The notes: generated from the sequence alone by a model not told the origin. Counted from the first letter of the stretch, positions 23,237-34,609 are shown. The stretch: DNA of 64,000 nt from Ancylostoma caninum (GCA_037903475.1 JBAJFG010000002.1:4437001-4501000), one strand, 5' to 3'. Program-made: numbers and translations.

Positions 23237-23996
23237 AGGCAGCACCCACGAAAATTTTCAACTCCAAGATTTCAAGATAACATTGGGTTTTCGACCATGA
23301 AGAACACAAATATGAGGGTCACTCCTACTTGAAAGTCACTGAAAAACAATTTTCGGATACTCTGAATTTGCTGCGATTGAACAAAACGGTCGAGTTGTCA
23401 GACTTGGGGTAGGGCAAAAAGTCGATAACACTGACTTGATCGCCACGTATTTCCTCAACGGATTTGGATATTTTTGTGGTTTTGCAGCATATTCAAGTCA
23501 GAAAAGAACAGAAATCAGAAGAAAATGAAGTGTGGGCCGCGCAGACTTACTGGTGAAGAAAAAACGAATACAAGTGTGAAAGAATAGAAAAGAAATAGTA
23601 CAAACACACAAAATAGGAAGAAATGGATGTTATGAAAAGAGAAGATGGAAAACAGCTGGTGAAAAGTAAGATTAGAAAGCAAATAGACAGTTGCAACCAC
23701 AGCAGTATAAGAATGGCAAAGAAAAGTGCGCGGAACAAAATTTTTTCAGAGGAAAACTGAGCGATTGTAGGTGAAAACAGCTGATTCGTTCCAACATCGC
23801 CCCATGGCTATTTTTGCACAGCAGGTCAACTCGTACCAGCAGGCTGGGTTCGAACTGTTGAACTGATGTTATACTTGTGATATCTCATGAAATGCGAGGT
23901 CACTGACAGCACTTCCGTCACACAATTGTCGGGACAATGCCTGAGGTTCGAAAGCTCTCAAAAGTTTGAAGGTGAAGATTATCGTGGGTGCTGCCT
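23237..23996. mobile_element. TTAA-flanked element, copy 1 (760 bp)
   Basis: Ends are inverted copies: AGGCAGCACCCACGAAAATT at the left and, at the right, CGTGGGTGCTGCCT. TTAA lies directly outside both ends (23233-23236 and 23997-24000), the target duplication expected of piggyBac-like elements. The TIR sequence is not one I know from piggyBac, so the class is open. No transposase frame. Confidence 0.8.
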
Positions 23997-24000
23997 TTAA

Positions 24001-24834
24001 GGTAATTGCTGAACATGGACCACGATTTTGAAAAATTGTAGAGATTAATAAAGCGTTCGGAATGCCGAGCGCGTTCTGATTCGAATTGTATGCTTCTTGC
24101 ACCTCTTACTGCACAATAAATGAAGTTATGCAAGGGCGACCCAAAAAACGCGAGTCCTCTGAAATCGCGTGGTGTTTGAGGAAGATACCGCTTGTATTGT
24201 ATACATATTGTCCATATGTGCAAAAAATGCGGTGGTTCAGCGGTATATCTTAATCATAATGTACAGAGGAGAATGAGCAATGAGCGAAAAGGGAATAGTG
24301 GGCTTTGCGCGGCTCACATCCCCATTCTGGCTCGCGTATCATCTCATGCAAGAAATGGATCAGCCCGCCCCCTCCACACAGGTATGATATGAACGAAGGG
24401 CTTGAATACAATGGAGATAGTCGATTCGTTGATGCTAAATAACAGATTCAAAAAATTTGCAATTCACATCATCTTTTTCCCTTCCCCCTTAACACAATAC
24501 GGGCCGAGCACATCTTTACATGGCGGGCGCTGGTGGCCAGATGGCATCTTCCTGATAATTCATCATTTGCTCCGCCCGACCACAAACAGGAGGAGCAAGT
24601 TTCGAGTGTTGCACCATGTGCATCAAGTAGTCTGCAGTTTTTGAAGTTGATTTGAGAATACTATATTAATTGCCACCTACTTTCGAACATAATACTCTGG
24701 ATGCTGATGTCACATAGTCTTTTCGATGTTTTCATGAAAGCTCGACATAAAATCATTAGATATGAGTTCTACGTCTTTCAAACCCCAGAATGTAAAGTGA
24801 AAAACAGCAGCAACGCTGAATAGCGCAAATTACT
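24001..24834. other. No recognised gene
   Basis: Short frames only. Confidence 0.4.
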
Positions 24835-25140
24835 GTGAGATGTGAAATCCAACATAGGTTTCCACGATTATATCACCAATATAATGAAAAACTAATCACT
24901 CTGTTCACTAATGAAGAAAGCATTCTAGTAGATGCCATTACTACCTTCGAGGCGGTTCTCACAGGAGCAATTTATATTGGATGTCTGAGACGAGCGTCAG
25001 GTGGACTCATTCGAAAAAAGGGCAATCTATACTACATAGGTGTGGGCCACAGTCGCACGTCAGACACTCTCAACCATTTGCGCAGGATTTTCCATGAACG
25101 CGGCATTTACATTATCAATGAGAATATAGCATGCCTGTAA
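24835..25140 (+). CDS. Hypothetical open frame, 101 codons
   Basis: Not recognised. ATG-to-stop frame of 101 codons with balanced composition, including GGLIRKKGNLYYIGVGHSR, that looks more protein-like than the low-complexity frames around it. No signal peptide, membrane segment or known motif. No convincing splice site or promoter beside it. It could be one exon of a host gene, a fragment of an unrecognised transposon, or a chance frame; the last is quite possible at this length. Confidence 0.2.
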   Translation: MRCEIQHRFPRLYHQYNEKLITLFTNEESILVDAITTFEAVLTGAIYIGCLRRASGGLIRKKGNLYYIGVGHSRTSDTLNHLRRIFHERGIYIINENIACL

Positions 25141-25539
25141 CGATTAACCATGGCGACATATAAGCGCTGCGTCTCACTTGCGTTTGGGATTGCCGCATAT
25201 CATGAAGTCGGAGCACACGGATCTATAATACTAAAAACTGCCCAAAAAAAAGGATCAAAGAACAGTAGCGAGCAGCACATTTTAGATATTTTCAAAAAAA
25301 GCGCAAAAATGAGCTAGTATACTTGTGATCCTAGAATTTATTCGAACCATTCAAACATTAGATACCTTGTCAGTATTATACTAACCACTGTAAGATTTAC
25401 CATCTGTTTCAAACTGACTGGAAGACGGTACTACTTGGTGAGCCCCAAGGTAAGGATGAGATGAGAGCACGAACAATGTGAGAATGTCCAGTACATAGGT
25501 AGACGCGTGCACAAATTGATTTGACATGGACTATGTGTA

Positions 25540-25575
25540 TCAGGTATGTGAAAAAGTTTCCGCCCTCTAGCGGTA
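25540..25575 (+). mobile_element. Solo mariner terminus
   Basis: TCAGGTATGTGAAAAAGTTT followed by CCGCCCTCTAGCG matches, apart from one base, the outer end of the mariner element at 60923-62216 (its 62216 side). TA precedes it. No second end or transposase follows, so it is a truncated relic. Confidence 0.75.
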
Positions 25576-25944
25576 AGTAATTACAATCCGCCCCCCGGCG
25601 TTTCCCCACTTTGGACCCCGGCGCACCCCTATCCCACCGTTGGACACGTCTGAAGGTGTTCTCCACCTTGTGGGGTCGGCCACCGGTCTCCACTTCCCTA
25701 TCCTTTAAAGATTCTCCTCATTCTTTGAACCTTACCATACCCGTCGCTATGATCTTGTTGACCTCGCAATCACCTTCACTGACCAATCGTGGGATTTCGT
25801 TCCACACTGACAAACAAAGGCACACACACATTCAGAATAAGCCCATTATTATAAGTCATGATAGTTATCCTTGCAAATGTGAACGATGCTTAGTTTTGTG
25901 AGCGATGCTTAGTTTTGTTGGCTTCACATCTGTCAATAATGTTC

Positions 25945-27265
25945 AGTACACATTATTTTATTGCTTGATGTTAAAATGGCCTGTCATACAGGTTGAAATG
26001 TAGGTTTGAGACTCAAAATATTGGATGTGAAAACTGTCTTCGTTCACGCCACGTTAATTTTCATACACTGGACTGCCTTCAAGGCCCATGTAATTGGCGT
26101 AATTGAAGAACATTTGGCGCGCAGGTATTGATTCACTGATTTTGTCAATTTATTTCCAAGGGTCTACTGTGGTCAAGCCTTTAGTCATGTTCAGCACTCA
26201 GACAACCCCAATGAAAATCGTTCCACGCCGAAACGAAAAATGGATAAAATCAATTAATCGATAGAGACCGTGCACAAACTCTGATAACTGTGCAGCACGA
26301 ACGCGCCCCGAACGGCGTGATGGTTCGAGTAGAAACCCAAGCAGCAGCTGTTCGCAGCTACTGTCAGCCGCGAATATCCCGGTTTCCGCTTCAGTTTTTG
26401 AAGCATAAGTGATTCGCATGGCCTCATCTGGCTATGTTCAGCAGTGTGCTTATCTACAACTGCAAGTGAGAATTGAGATTCAAGAACAAAAGACGGACGG
26501 TATTCTCAGTATGTGGATTTCGTGCTCATCACCTACCTAGCATCTGATTTCGTCACTACCGCGTCAACGCATAACGAAGAGGGAAGGATAATTTTCTGCG
26601 CGCACTTGCATCATCAAAAACGCTGCTGCACTGATACAAGATCATCTTATTTATAATAACCTATTAAAATGTTTAAGTAGTCAGGTTCTGCAGTGGTTGA
26701 TGGAAAATCAATGATACAGGGTGTTTTTCCAGGAGTAAAATCGGTGCAATTGCGGACCCAGTACAAAGGCTACGTGCGAATTGCTGGAACCTCCGCTTTC
26801 ACGTGGTCTTTCGACTGAGAATTTGATCTATTGGAATGGATCAGATCGCGCGCGATTTTACTCCCGGAAAAAACACACTGTAAGCGTGGTGAAAAACGCC
26901 TGCGGGTTCGGTTCCGCAACATCTGCAGCACAACTTGCGAAAAATCAATAAAATCAACAAATCACTGACCACGCAGTGCAAAATAGCCTTCAGATGTGTG
27001 GTCAGTGTGGTGGATTACTCCAGCATGCCCATTTCGATCAGGATTGGAGCTAAACCGAGGAACGTCGACAAAATTGGTCGATAAATCGACATCCGGATCG
27101 ATACTGTCCGATGAATAGTCTCGCCCTATTCGGATGGTGTCCCATGTTTCCAAGGTCCCTTCTTCACCACCTTGCTTACAGATGCATTCCTATCGTTTGA
27201 ATTTGACGCCCACGCGCTCCGCCAGAAAAAAGTGTCGTAGGCGTTTCTATGTTTTACATATAGAT
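25945..27265 (+). repeat. Dispersed repeat R3, copy 1
   Basis: The left module (25945-26260) matches 38525-38850, with GCGCGCAGG then ATTGATTCA and CATGTTCAGCA shared. A middle module (26262-26350, with TCTGATAACTGTGCAGCACG) matches one arm of the foldback at 37968-38228. The right module (26885-27265) matches 40035-40420, with TTCGGATGGTGTCCC and GTTTCTATGTTTT shared. A 164-bp MITE interrupts it at 26717-26880. Class unknown; no coding capacity. Confidence 0.7.
26717..26880. mobile_element. 164-bp MITE, TA target
   Basis: Left end CAGGGTGTTTTTCCAGGAGT and right end ACTCCCGGAAAAAACACACT-G are inverted repeats of about 29 bp. TA on both sides (26715-26716, 26881-26882). Non-coding. Confidence 0.88.
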
Positions 27266-27287
27266 TTACATAGAGATTTACATATAG
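27252..27287. repeat. 12-bp tandem repeat, 3 units
   Basis: Three units of ACATAKAGATTT in tandem at the right edge of R3 copy 1. Confidence 0.8.
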
Positions 27288-27514
27288 ATTTGCATCAACC
27301 TCGTTGTGTTTTACAGCGATAGTCATGTCGAATTTGAGACATAGAAGCATTTTTTGTCGAAGTAATCCTACCGTAACCCTTTAAAAACGGGGTTGCGGTA
27401 CGAAATGAATATGATATTTACGTTCAACACCTCAAATAACCCCCTGTACAAAGTTTAGGAAAAAAAAACTTTTTTTTTGAAAACTTACAGGCCCCAAAGT
27501 GGCGTAGTGCCTTT

Positions 27515-27908
27515 TTGACAAATGTCGCGAACGCCGTCAAGGAAACGCTTGAAGCACTTTGCTGGGATGTGCTACCCCATCTTATTCGCCAGACCCCGTC
27601 AGACTACCACTTGTTTCCTTCGATTTCCCACAGGGTTTCCGAGCTCCTCTTCCAATCTTTTGAAGATGTCGAAAAATGGGTGGAGGAATGGATGAAGTCG
27701 GAGGACGAGGCTTTCTACGGCTGCGGAGTCCGTCTTCTCTCAAAAAGATGGGGAAAGGCTATAGTCGACGATGGCCAATACATTGGTTGATGTATCTGCT
27801 TTGTTTCTTTTCCCATAAAGACTCAATTTTTCTTAAAGAAGGGCTAAAACTTTTCCACATACCTAATAGTTTTGCCTAAAAAGGGCTGAAATTTTTTCAT
27901 ATACCTAA
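27515..27908 (+). pseudogene. Truncated mariner transposase and 3' end
   Basis: The frame 27515-27787 encodes the C-terminal third of a mariner transposase: AVKETLEALCWDVLPH, then PSDYHLF (which holds the third catalytic Asp), then DVEKWVEEW. The first two catalytic Asp residues are absent. Downstream lie two successive copies of the terminal sequence (CACATACCTAA ending at 27866 and CATATACCTAA ending at 27908), each followed by TA. It is a 5'-truncated relative of the element at 60923-62216 with a duplicated terminus. Confidence 0.85.
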
Positions 27909-28660
27909 TACATTCACAGGATCTGTGCGACGGGACAGCTTCATAACAAGAATGATCCAATTCTGGGTCCTCGTCTTCCGGCAAAAGGAGCTAAAATCAT
28001 GCACTTTTCAGAAAAAAAAGACAGCGTTCTCATTATTATGTAACCATTGGAAAAGGCCTTGTTAATTACAGCGCTCGCTAGATTCAGACAGCAGAACTTG
28101 ACAACGAAATCACGACTCTATCTTTCCAAAAACAAAGACTATATAAAATGGAGCTCGAAATCGCTTGCAGGTTCTTAGTCTCTGTGGATCTACACTGGAG
28201 CTGTTACTTTTCGGAATTTGACAATAGCCAATAACGATTACCTACGCAAGTATGTTCTGACGTTATGCTAAAGATATTAGTGTTGCTTCGTAGAGTGAGT
28301 GCCATTGTAAACAGCAGTAATGAGAGCAGATAAGATCAAGATGAACAATAGTACATCATTAGAATGGTGCGGTATTTCCTCTTCAAGTAATGCATTGTGA
28401 TAAGTAAACGCATGACCGCACATTAATGTGGACAACCTTAATGAGGGGGATCTATGTTTTGCTAAAATGGGTTCGTGAACCTACAAACTGCGATGAACAC
28501 CGGTTGTCGTAACTCCTTCCAGGGAGCTTCAAGTATACGCACGAGCAGAGAGGATGTATTAGATTGTTTTGAAATGGCTGAGACACACTGGATTTCCATT
28601 AATCTTCAAATCTCTTCTGGTAGGCCTAGGGCATACTATACAGCGACGCTGTCGCTGCGA
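27909..28660. other. No supported gene
   Basis: Nothing assigned. A minus-strand frame with a possible donor just to the right is discussed under findings. Confidence 0.4.
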
Positions 28661-28817
28661 CCGTTCACCACCACAAGTTTACTCACAGTGGCTCCTATGC
28701 CAGCACGGTATTCCATGCAAACAGTGTGATAAGATATGAGAACTGGTAACGTTTTGTTCTCATCATTTCCGTTCATTTTCTTCACCGCGACGGTGTCGTT
28801 GTGAAGTATGCCATGGA

Positions 28818-29830
28818 CCTTAGAAGACTTCATGTAATGCTGTTATCAACATGTGCACCTATCACCTGGGGCCATCTATCAGGAACAGGTCAAGCACCGC
28901 GGGATCTGCAGTCACTTTACAGCAAGTAGACGAATTCATCTGTGAATGATCGTAAACCTAAGGAAAGGTCGGCGAAGTGCTGCTCAGCTAAGAATTGCTC
29001 AAGGGACCTAACATAGTGTTGATTGGAAAGTGTGAGGTTTAGGCAAGGGTGAGCACCGTGGTGTACACCTGCTTCTTCTTCGGCCGACGAGTCAAGGAAG
29101 GCATATGATGGTGCGCTTCGTAGAGTGCGCTTAGTCGAGCAAAATGTCAGCCTGCCCTGAATTGACTATTACATATGTTAATGTTTCCCATCACGTTACT
29201 TGCCAGCAACTCGGATGGAACACACCTTCACAGCTCACCCAGCGGGTTAATGGCTTCGATAAGCTATATCGCCCCAAACTAAACATTAGAACCGATGGCT
29301 AATGGTAGGGTGCTCAGAAACCTTTGAGCATCGGTACCAGTGACGAAGCTGACCGCGGCGACGGAAAAGATCCCAGGCCGGGACTACTCTCCAACGGCGA
29401 CAGGAATGGCGCCACATCAATGACTACACAACGCACGAAAAGTCCACACATGGATTGTTTCACGCTCTCTTCGCAATTAGAAGTAGCGCCGGTTTAGTAT
29501 TTTCATCGTCGCCGCAAGTAGTTCCAGTATTGGCGCCGATAAAGGCACATGTGCCTGTTTGGGTCGGCATCGGTGCCCAGAAGTTTCTGAGGTAGCTGGC
29601 GAGCGCCGGTTCTAATGCCATGATGATGTTGTTCTACCTCTCGCACCTGCGCTCCATGGGAACAGGCAAAGAAAATCTTTTGGATCGGTTGCTCGCCCAC
29701 TCTTGCGCTTAGAAGAAAAATGGCACAAAGCGTAGCGGTGATGCATCTATGGGGCGAATGCGCGGGAAACCAGCTGCAAAACACTTATACTCAGACATTG
29801 GAGGGGGACTATGCTCGGCCGAAGGCAGCT
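28818..29830 (+). mobile_element. R2-family non-autonomous mariner-type element, truncated copy
   Basis: Aligns for about 900 bp with the element at 44278-45139, with shared blocks TGCACCTATCACCTG, GGCGAAGTGCTGCTC, CGAGTCAA, TTAATGG-like, and AATGCCATGATGATGTTGT. The left terminus is missing and the right end runs into a small hairpin (29824-29861) with 13-bp perfect arms. No transposase frame. Confidence 0.72.
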
Positions 29831-29861
29831 CACCTCGCCTGTCATTGAGAGGTGAGCTGCC

Positions 29862-31261
29862 AAACCGTCATAATCAAGAGGTTCTATATCGCCGTGGTCA
29901 CCCCGGCTTTTGCGGATCCTCGCCCCAGAGAAGGTAGCATCGTCGCCCCACTCAACGGATTTCGTCGCCCTATTACTGGGTTTTTGTCGTCCCAAAACCA
30001 CTTTTTGGGGGAATAATTCCGCTGCACGGGTCCGTGGGCCTTCGGGAGACCCGCGGACCTGTGCGCTAAAAACCCCTGAATGGAGTGTTGAACAACACGG
30101 AAACGCAAATAAACTTCATTATCGTTTTCTAAACAACAGCTATGCTATGCAAAACTAAAATCTTCACAACTTCACAAGAAGAACAATAAAACTCAAAAAT
30201 ATGAACCGGAGACGAGCAAAAACTTGAGAAAAAACAAAAAGATATCGCAAAAAACAAATGGTAAGTGACAATGGCGCTCAAGTGAGAGAAAAAAGAGGAA
30301 GAACCGTCAGTACTAAAGCAGCACATGCTGCAAAATTCAAAAACAACCCGATGCCCATGATAACTCGTGACAGTGAGCAAAATAATAGAGGAGATACCAT
30401 GAAAAAAAGTGAAGTTCTCAAAGGCCGGGATAACAAAAATGTAGTTGATGTTCAAAAAATGAGTCAGGAATCAGAAAAAAATCCTATTTCGGCTAAAAGT
30501 TCCATTTCGGCTTAAAACACCCAAGTTCGGCTTGAGCCCTAATACATGGTGAAAATGTCTAAGGTCTAGTAAAAGCAAAATCCGAGTAAGTTAAACGTCA
30601 GATCCGGGTTAAAACGTCAAAGCCAGAGGTAAAGCGTCTGAGATCATGAGAAACGTGTGAGACCGGTTCAATGGGACTGAGATCGGGTGAACGTCTGAGT
30701 TCAGGTTAGGAAGAACAGATCGATCAGAATATACTTTGGTGAAACGTCAATAATCAAAAGGCACCGAAAGTTTCCTCTCTGAAACCATGAATTGTTCCCA
30801 CTCTAGCTTCATCTACCAACCTCAATCACTCACTACGAATCACTCACCACAAACATTACTCAAATGCTTCCCGAAGCAGTGAGCCAAGAAGGAAATCAAA
30901 AAATGCTATCTCTCTCACACGACCATGCAATCAAAAAGAAAACGCACTTTCATTACTTGCTCACTACTATCACTCTCCTACTCGCTCCTTCTCCACCACA
31001 TCACTTACGCGCAAAAAAAAAACATCACAAGATAAGGTTTCATAGAGGAAATTTTGGTGCTAACCTCTTCAACTTCAAGGATGAAGAGTAAAAATAAAAG
31101 CGCTCAAAACAAAACAAAGACATATTAGAAGAAAATTCAAAAATACACAGCTACTATGTACAAAATAACATACTGATCCTAAGAGATCTCCATATCAAAC
31201 TTCGAGAAAGCTTCCAAATCCGGTTTTTCTTCGCGGCTTCGTTATCATTCCGTGCGCGACG
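29862..31261. other. No supported gene; degenerate repeats near 30560-30720
   Basis: 30560-30720 repeats a loose unit around AACGTCWGAGATC. A frame ending at 31091 in NLFNFKDEE-stop is followed at once by AATAAA, but no exon start could be supported. Confidence 0.35.
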
Positions 31262-32064
31262 TTTTTTACAAGTTTTTTTTTCACGTTGGGCATGACGTCA
31301 TCACATTTGCATATTCAAAGAAGAAAAAAAACTTGTAAAACTCCACGGCGCGGAGTTTCCTTCATTGAGCACATTCGACATGATCGGTTGGATGATTTGA
31401 GGAGGGAAACCGAAAGGGAGAAGTCCGCGGCGTGAAGTTTTACAAGTTTTTTTCCACGTCGGGCATGACGTCATCACATTTGCATATTCAAAGAAGAAAA
31501 AAAACTTGTAAAACTCCACGGCGCGGAGTTTTCCTCACTGAGCACATTCGAAATGATCGGTTGGATGATTTGAGGAGGGAAACCGAAAGGGAGAAGTCCG
31601 CGGCGTGAAGTTTTACAAGTTTTTTTTTTCACGTTGGGCATGACGTCATCACATTTGCATATTCAAAGAAGAAAAAAAACTTGTAAAACTCCACGGCGCG
31701 GAGTTTTCTTCACTGAGCACATTCGAAATGATCGGTTGGATGATTTGAGGAGGGAAACCGAAAGGGAGAAGTCCGCGCCGTGAAGTTTTACAAGTTTTTT
31801 TCCACGTTGGGCATGACGTCATCACATTTGCATAGTCAAGGAAGAAAAAAAACTTGTAAAACTCCACGGCGCGGAGTTCTCTTCACTGAGCACATTCGAA
31901 ATGATCGGTTGGATGATTTGAGGAGGGAAACCGAAAGGGAGAAGTCCGCGCCGTGAAGTTTTACAAGTTTTTTTCCACGTTGGGCATGACGTCGCTCACA
32001 ATTCCGTCAAAAAAAGAAGACAGGAAACTTGTAAAACTCCATGGCGCGGAGTTTTCATCACTGA
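31262..32064. repeat. 174-bp satellite, about 4.5 units, with CRE and octamer motifs
   Basis: Unit landmarks (GGGCATGACGTCATCAC) lie at about 31288, 31461, 31636, 31809 and 31982, a period of 173-175 bp. Four units carry a perfect CRE palindrome TGACGTCA (31293, 31466, 31641, 31814) followed four bases later by ATTTGCAT (31305, 31478, 31653, 31826). The fifth unit has lost both. Each unit also holds an internal inverted repeat (CTTGTAAAACT against AGTTTTACAAG). The array ends 18 bp from the donor of the exon at 32083-32198. Confidence 0.92.
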
Positions 32065-32082
32065 GTAGATGAAAAAACTTAC

Positions 32083-32198
32083 CTCAGAATCGGTGAAGCT
32101 CCACATGTTCGCGAGGACATCCACAGCGCGGGCGTGTTCTCCAACGATTTCGATGTCGATGGTCTGCACCTCTGCAACTTCCATCTTTCGCAGGATTC
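32083..32198 (-). CDS. Host gene exon, function unknown
   Basis: Best candidate host exon. On the minus strand an acceptor (TTTCTTTTTCCAG) precedes base 32198, and a consensus donor (GAG then GTAAGTTTTT) follows base 32083, giving a 116-bp exon. One frame is open throughout and shows coding-like third positions. It reads ILRK then MEVAEVQTIDIEIVGEHARA and on to MWSFTDSE, ending on a codon boundary. If the acceptor takes a spliced leader, the ATG 14 bases in would be the start codon, giving a first exon of 34 codons. If it is a cis-splice acceptor, the exon is internal and enters in phase 1. The protein is not recognised. The intron after it begins with the 174-bp satellite; the next exon was not found. 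Confidence 0.55.
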
Positions 32199-32460
32199 CT
32201 GGAAAAAGAAAACATTTTCAAAGAAGAAACATTCACATAAACTCTGCAGAAACGTAAGAAAACGAAAAACATGCGCAACACCCCGACACGAACGAAAAAA
32301 CCTCCCGAAAGTCGAAAGAAAACCCCGTGCGGCATTTTCGAAATTCCGCCGCCGCCGCAGCCGCCGCGCGTGCCGCGGCTTGTGACGTCACTGGCAATTG
32401 TGTTCCAACTCACGGCGCCCAATACGTCAAGGTGCCGCAGCTCTATGCTCGGCGGGCGGT
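32199..32460 (-). promoter_or_regulatory. GC-rich upstream region with a perfect CRE
   Basis: Directly upstream, on the minus strand, of the candidate exon. It holds a GC-rich CCG-repeat stretch (about 32345-32380) and a perfect GTGACGTCAC (CRE core 32383-32390). The same CRE core occurs in four satellite units on the other side of the exon. If the exon is the first one, this is the natural place for a promoter. No TATA box was clear. Regulatory function is an inference. Confidence 0.3.
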
Positions 32461-32589
32461 GCCGAAACCCCCCCTCGGAGCAGAAAATGAGGCCATAAGG
32501 TGACAATGCCAATCGAGTTCCCATTTGGAATTGTATTGATCTGAGGCTGCCGGTGGGCGGGGCGGGGCGTGGCCAGGAGGATAGAGCTG

Positions 32590-32815
32590 CATTCGTTGAG
32601 CATAGTCCCCCTCCAGTGTCTGAGTACATTCTCAACATAAGTCACGTGGGAGGACTGCAAGAAAGAATTCTTGGTGGAATGTCTCAATAATTTCCCAACA
32701 ACCTAATTAAAGAAATTAATTCCCAACCTCATGCAATACTACATGTGTAAAGGGTATTCTTTCGCGCGTAGAAGAAGAATGGCGCAACTCATCGCCCTGA
32801 TACATCCGTGAAGAA
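32590..32815. repeat. Rearranged fragments of the R2 family
   Basis: 32640-32706 matches the right end of the element at 44278-45139 (GTCTCAATAATTTCCCAACA then ACCTAA). 32755-32815 matches 29697-29760 (GTAGAAGAAGAATGGCGCAA-like). 32595-32630 matches 29787-29815 in reverse orientation. Confidence 0.6.
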
Positions 32816-32829
32816 GATGTTATTTTTTT

Positions 32830-34040
32830 TTCTTTTTTCATATACAAAATCGAGGTGGTTTTCCTCTGTGATTGACTGAGTCTTGCATATCTGATGCGTT
32901 CCGAACTCTAAGGTGAGGGTGATTAATACTGCTAGTCACGGCGAAGAAAGGAATCTGCAAACATACAGCGCTAACTTCTGTCTCTTCTATGTATATAGTA
33001 GAAAGACAAAATATAGTGGAGCAATGGATCTGCAGTACGAATGAATAGAATGTGATAAGACATCTGTGATGATTCCCTTCCCACGGCTCGCCGGGGCTAG
33101 ACAAGTGCATGTGACCAACCAAGTCACAGCGAGTGATGGATACTTCACAGCAAAACTTAGTACAGCTCTGGAATGTTAAAGGGATACGCATACACAGTAG
33201 CTGAACATTAGCAGGAACTTTCGGGTGTCTTCACTACGTATGTTCGCACCCTAGTACCCTGATCCGGTTCTCCATTCCTGAAAATCACGGATCACGTTGA
33301 ATCCTGTAGTGAAGACACACGGCACTACCGCCTACGTACGCACCTCAAACTGCATTTCTTTTTCCGTGAAACCATCGCCAATTTCATTTTAAAAAAACAA
33401 GCTATGAAAAGAGTTCCTCTTCACCTTGTGACCAGCAGGAGTATAATAGCTATTTTTGTCTACCTTGCAAGAATAAAGGGGCATCTGGAGTTGACAGTGC
33501 ATTATCATGCTCCCTTCAACTTGGAAATGTTTCAGAACTCGACGACTGAGCATCTTTCGTTTCATTCCTATGAAATTCTTAAAGTTCTGGGTAACAAAAA
33601 TCAATGTAGACGACGGGAACTGTATCCAACCGATTTACGCACACACCTATGCAAATACGATCCGGCTATTACTCTCACTTCGGACTATGACATAAGCGTT
33701 CATTAGATGTGAGGATTTCGGCCCAGTCTTCGAGCCACGCAACGCACCTCAACAGAAAATAGAAAGCATTTGAAATTGTGGCGTTGGAAAACACTTTAAA
33801 ACTACGGTAGAGCTGAAGACTCTGCGTCAATCTCATATGGGACTGGAATAGGACTAATAATAGGACTAACAGCGGTTTCAGGTATACAATTTTATTTTAC
33901 TATACACTAGGTTTCAACTATTTAATTCATAGCAGTTGAGTCAAAACTGCGCAACTTTGCCTACATATTTTTTTAATTTTATATAACCTGCGCTTTGTTT
34001 GCAAAAGGCAGGACTTGTGATCAACACAAGAATAATTGGT
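32830..34040. other. No recognised gene
   Basis: No supported gene. A 13-bp inverted pair (GTGTCTTCACTAC near 33226 and its complement near 33307) is present. Confidence 0.4.
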
Positions 34041-34074
34041 AGAAAGAGAGAGAGGGAGAGAGAGAGAGAGAGAG
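34041..34074. repeat. (GA)n microsatellite
   Basis: GA-rich simple repeat of 34 bp with a few interruptions. Confidence 0.9.
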
Positions 34075-34609
34075 CGGGAAGTTGCTTATTGGAAATAGAA
34101 CTGAATGAATGGACACGCCTGAGTACGCCTCGTTCTACGGTTGCAACACAAAAACATGTAAAAGCTCTCAAGAGCCTCTTTTAAGATTTGTTCAGTATCA
34201 TTTTGACGGAACTGTTTCCTCATTAACGCAAGGCTCGCGCACATGTATTAGACGCCTGGGACTGGAGTGAGCATTTAATGAGCCCAAACATGTTGTGCGC
34301 TGGAATCAAAATTTGAAGACGTAATCTTTCAATCACATGAGCGGAAAAATGTTCTAAATGATAAGGAGTTAAGGGAACGTTTGTACACCCCAACAATTTT
34401 TAGTCTACATATTCTCAACTCAGGAACCGTAGAGAGACTTTAGAAAATACCGCATGACGTTTTGAATGACCAACTACATAATAAAACCAATAAAACTTCT
34501 AAATTTAGAGGAGGCATGCTTCACTATTACATTCCTTTTGTTGGGCTGACGGACACAATTCCGATTTAAATGGTGGAACTGTTTGTTAAGAAGGCCGACT
34601 GGGAGATAC

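Noticed and set aside
30524..30550. Match to part of the nematode SL1 leader (ACCCAAGTT..TTGAG)
   Set aside because: Only partly matching, not followed by a donor GTAAAC-type sequence or an SL RNA fold.
31301..31867. Two near-identical 72-codon minus-strand frames
   Set aside because: Produced by the 174-bp satellite; identical frames recur because the units repeat.
32084..32638. 184-codon minus-strand frame over the 32.1-kb exon
   Set aside because: Runs through the GC-rich upstream region and uses a different frame from the spliced exon; composition is Arg/Gly/Pro-rich as expected of a shadow frame.
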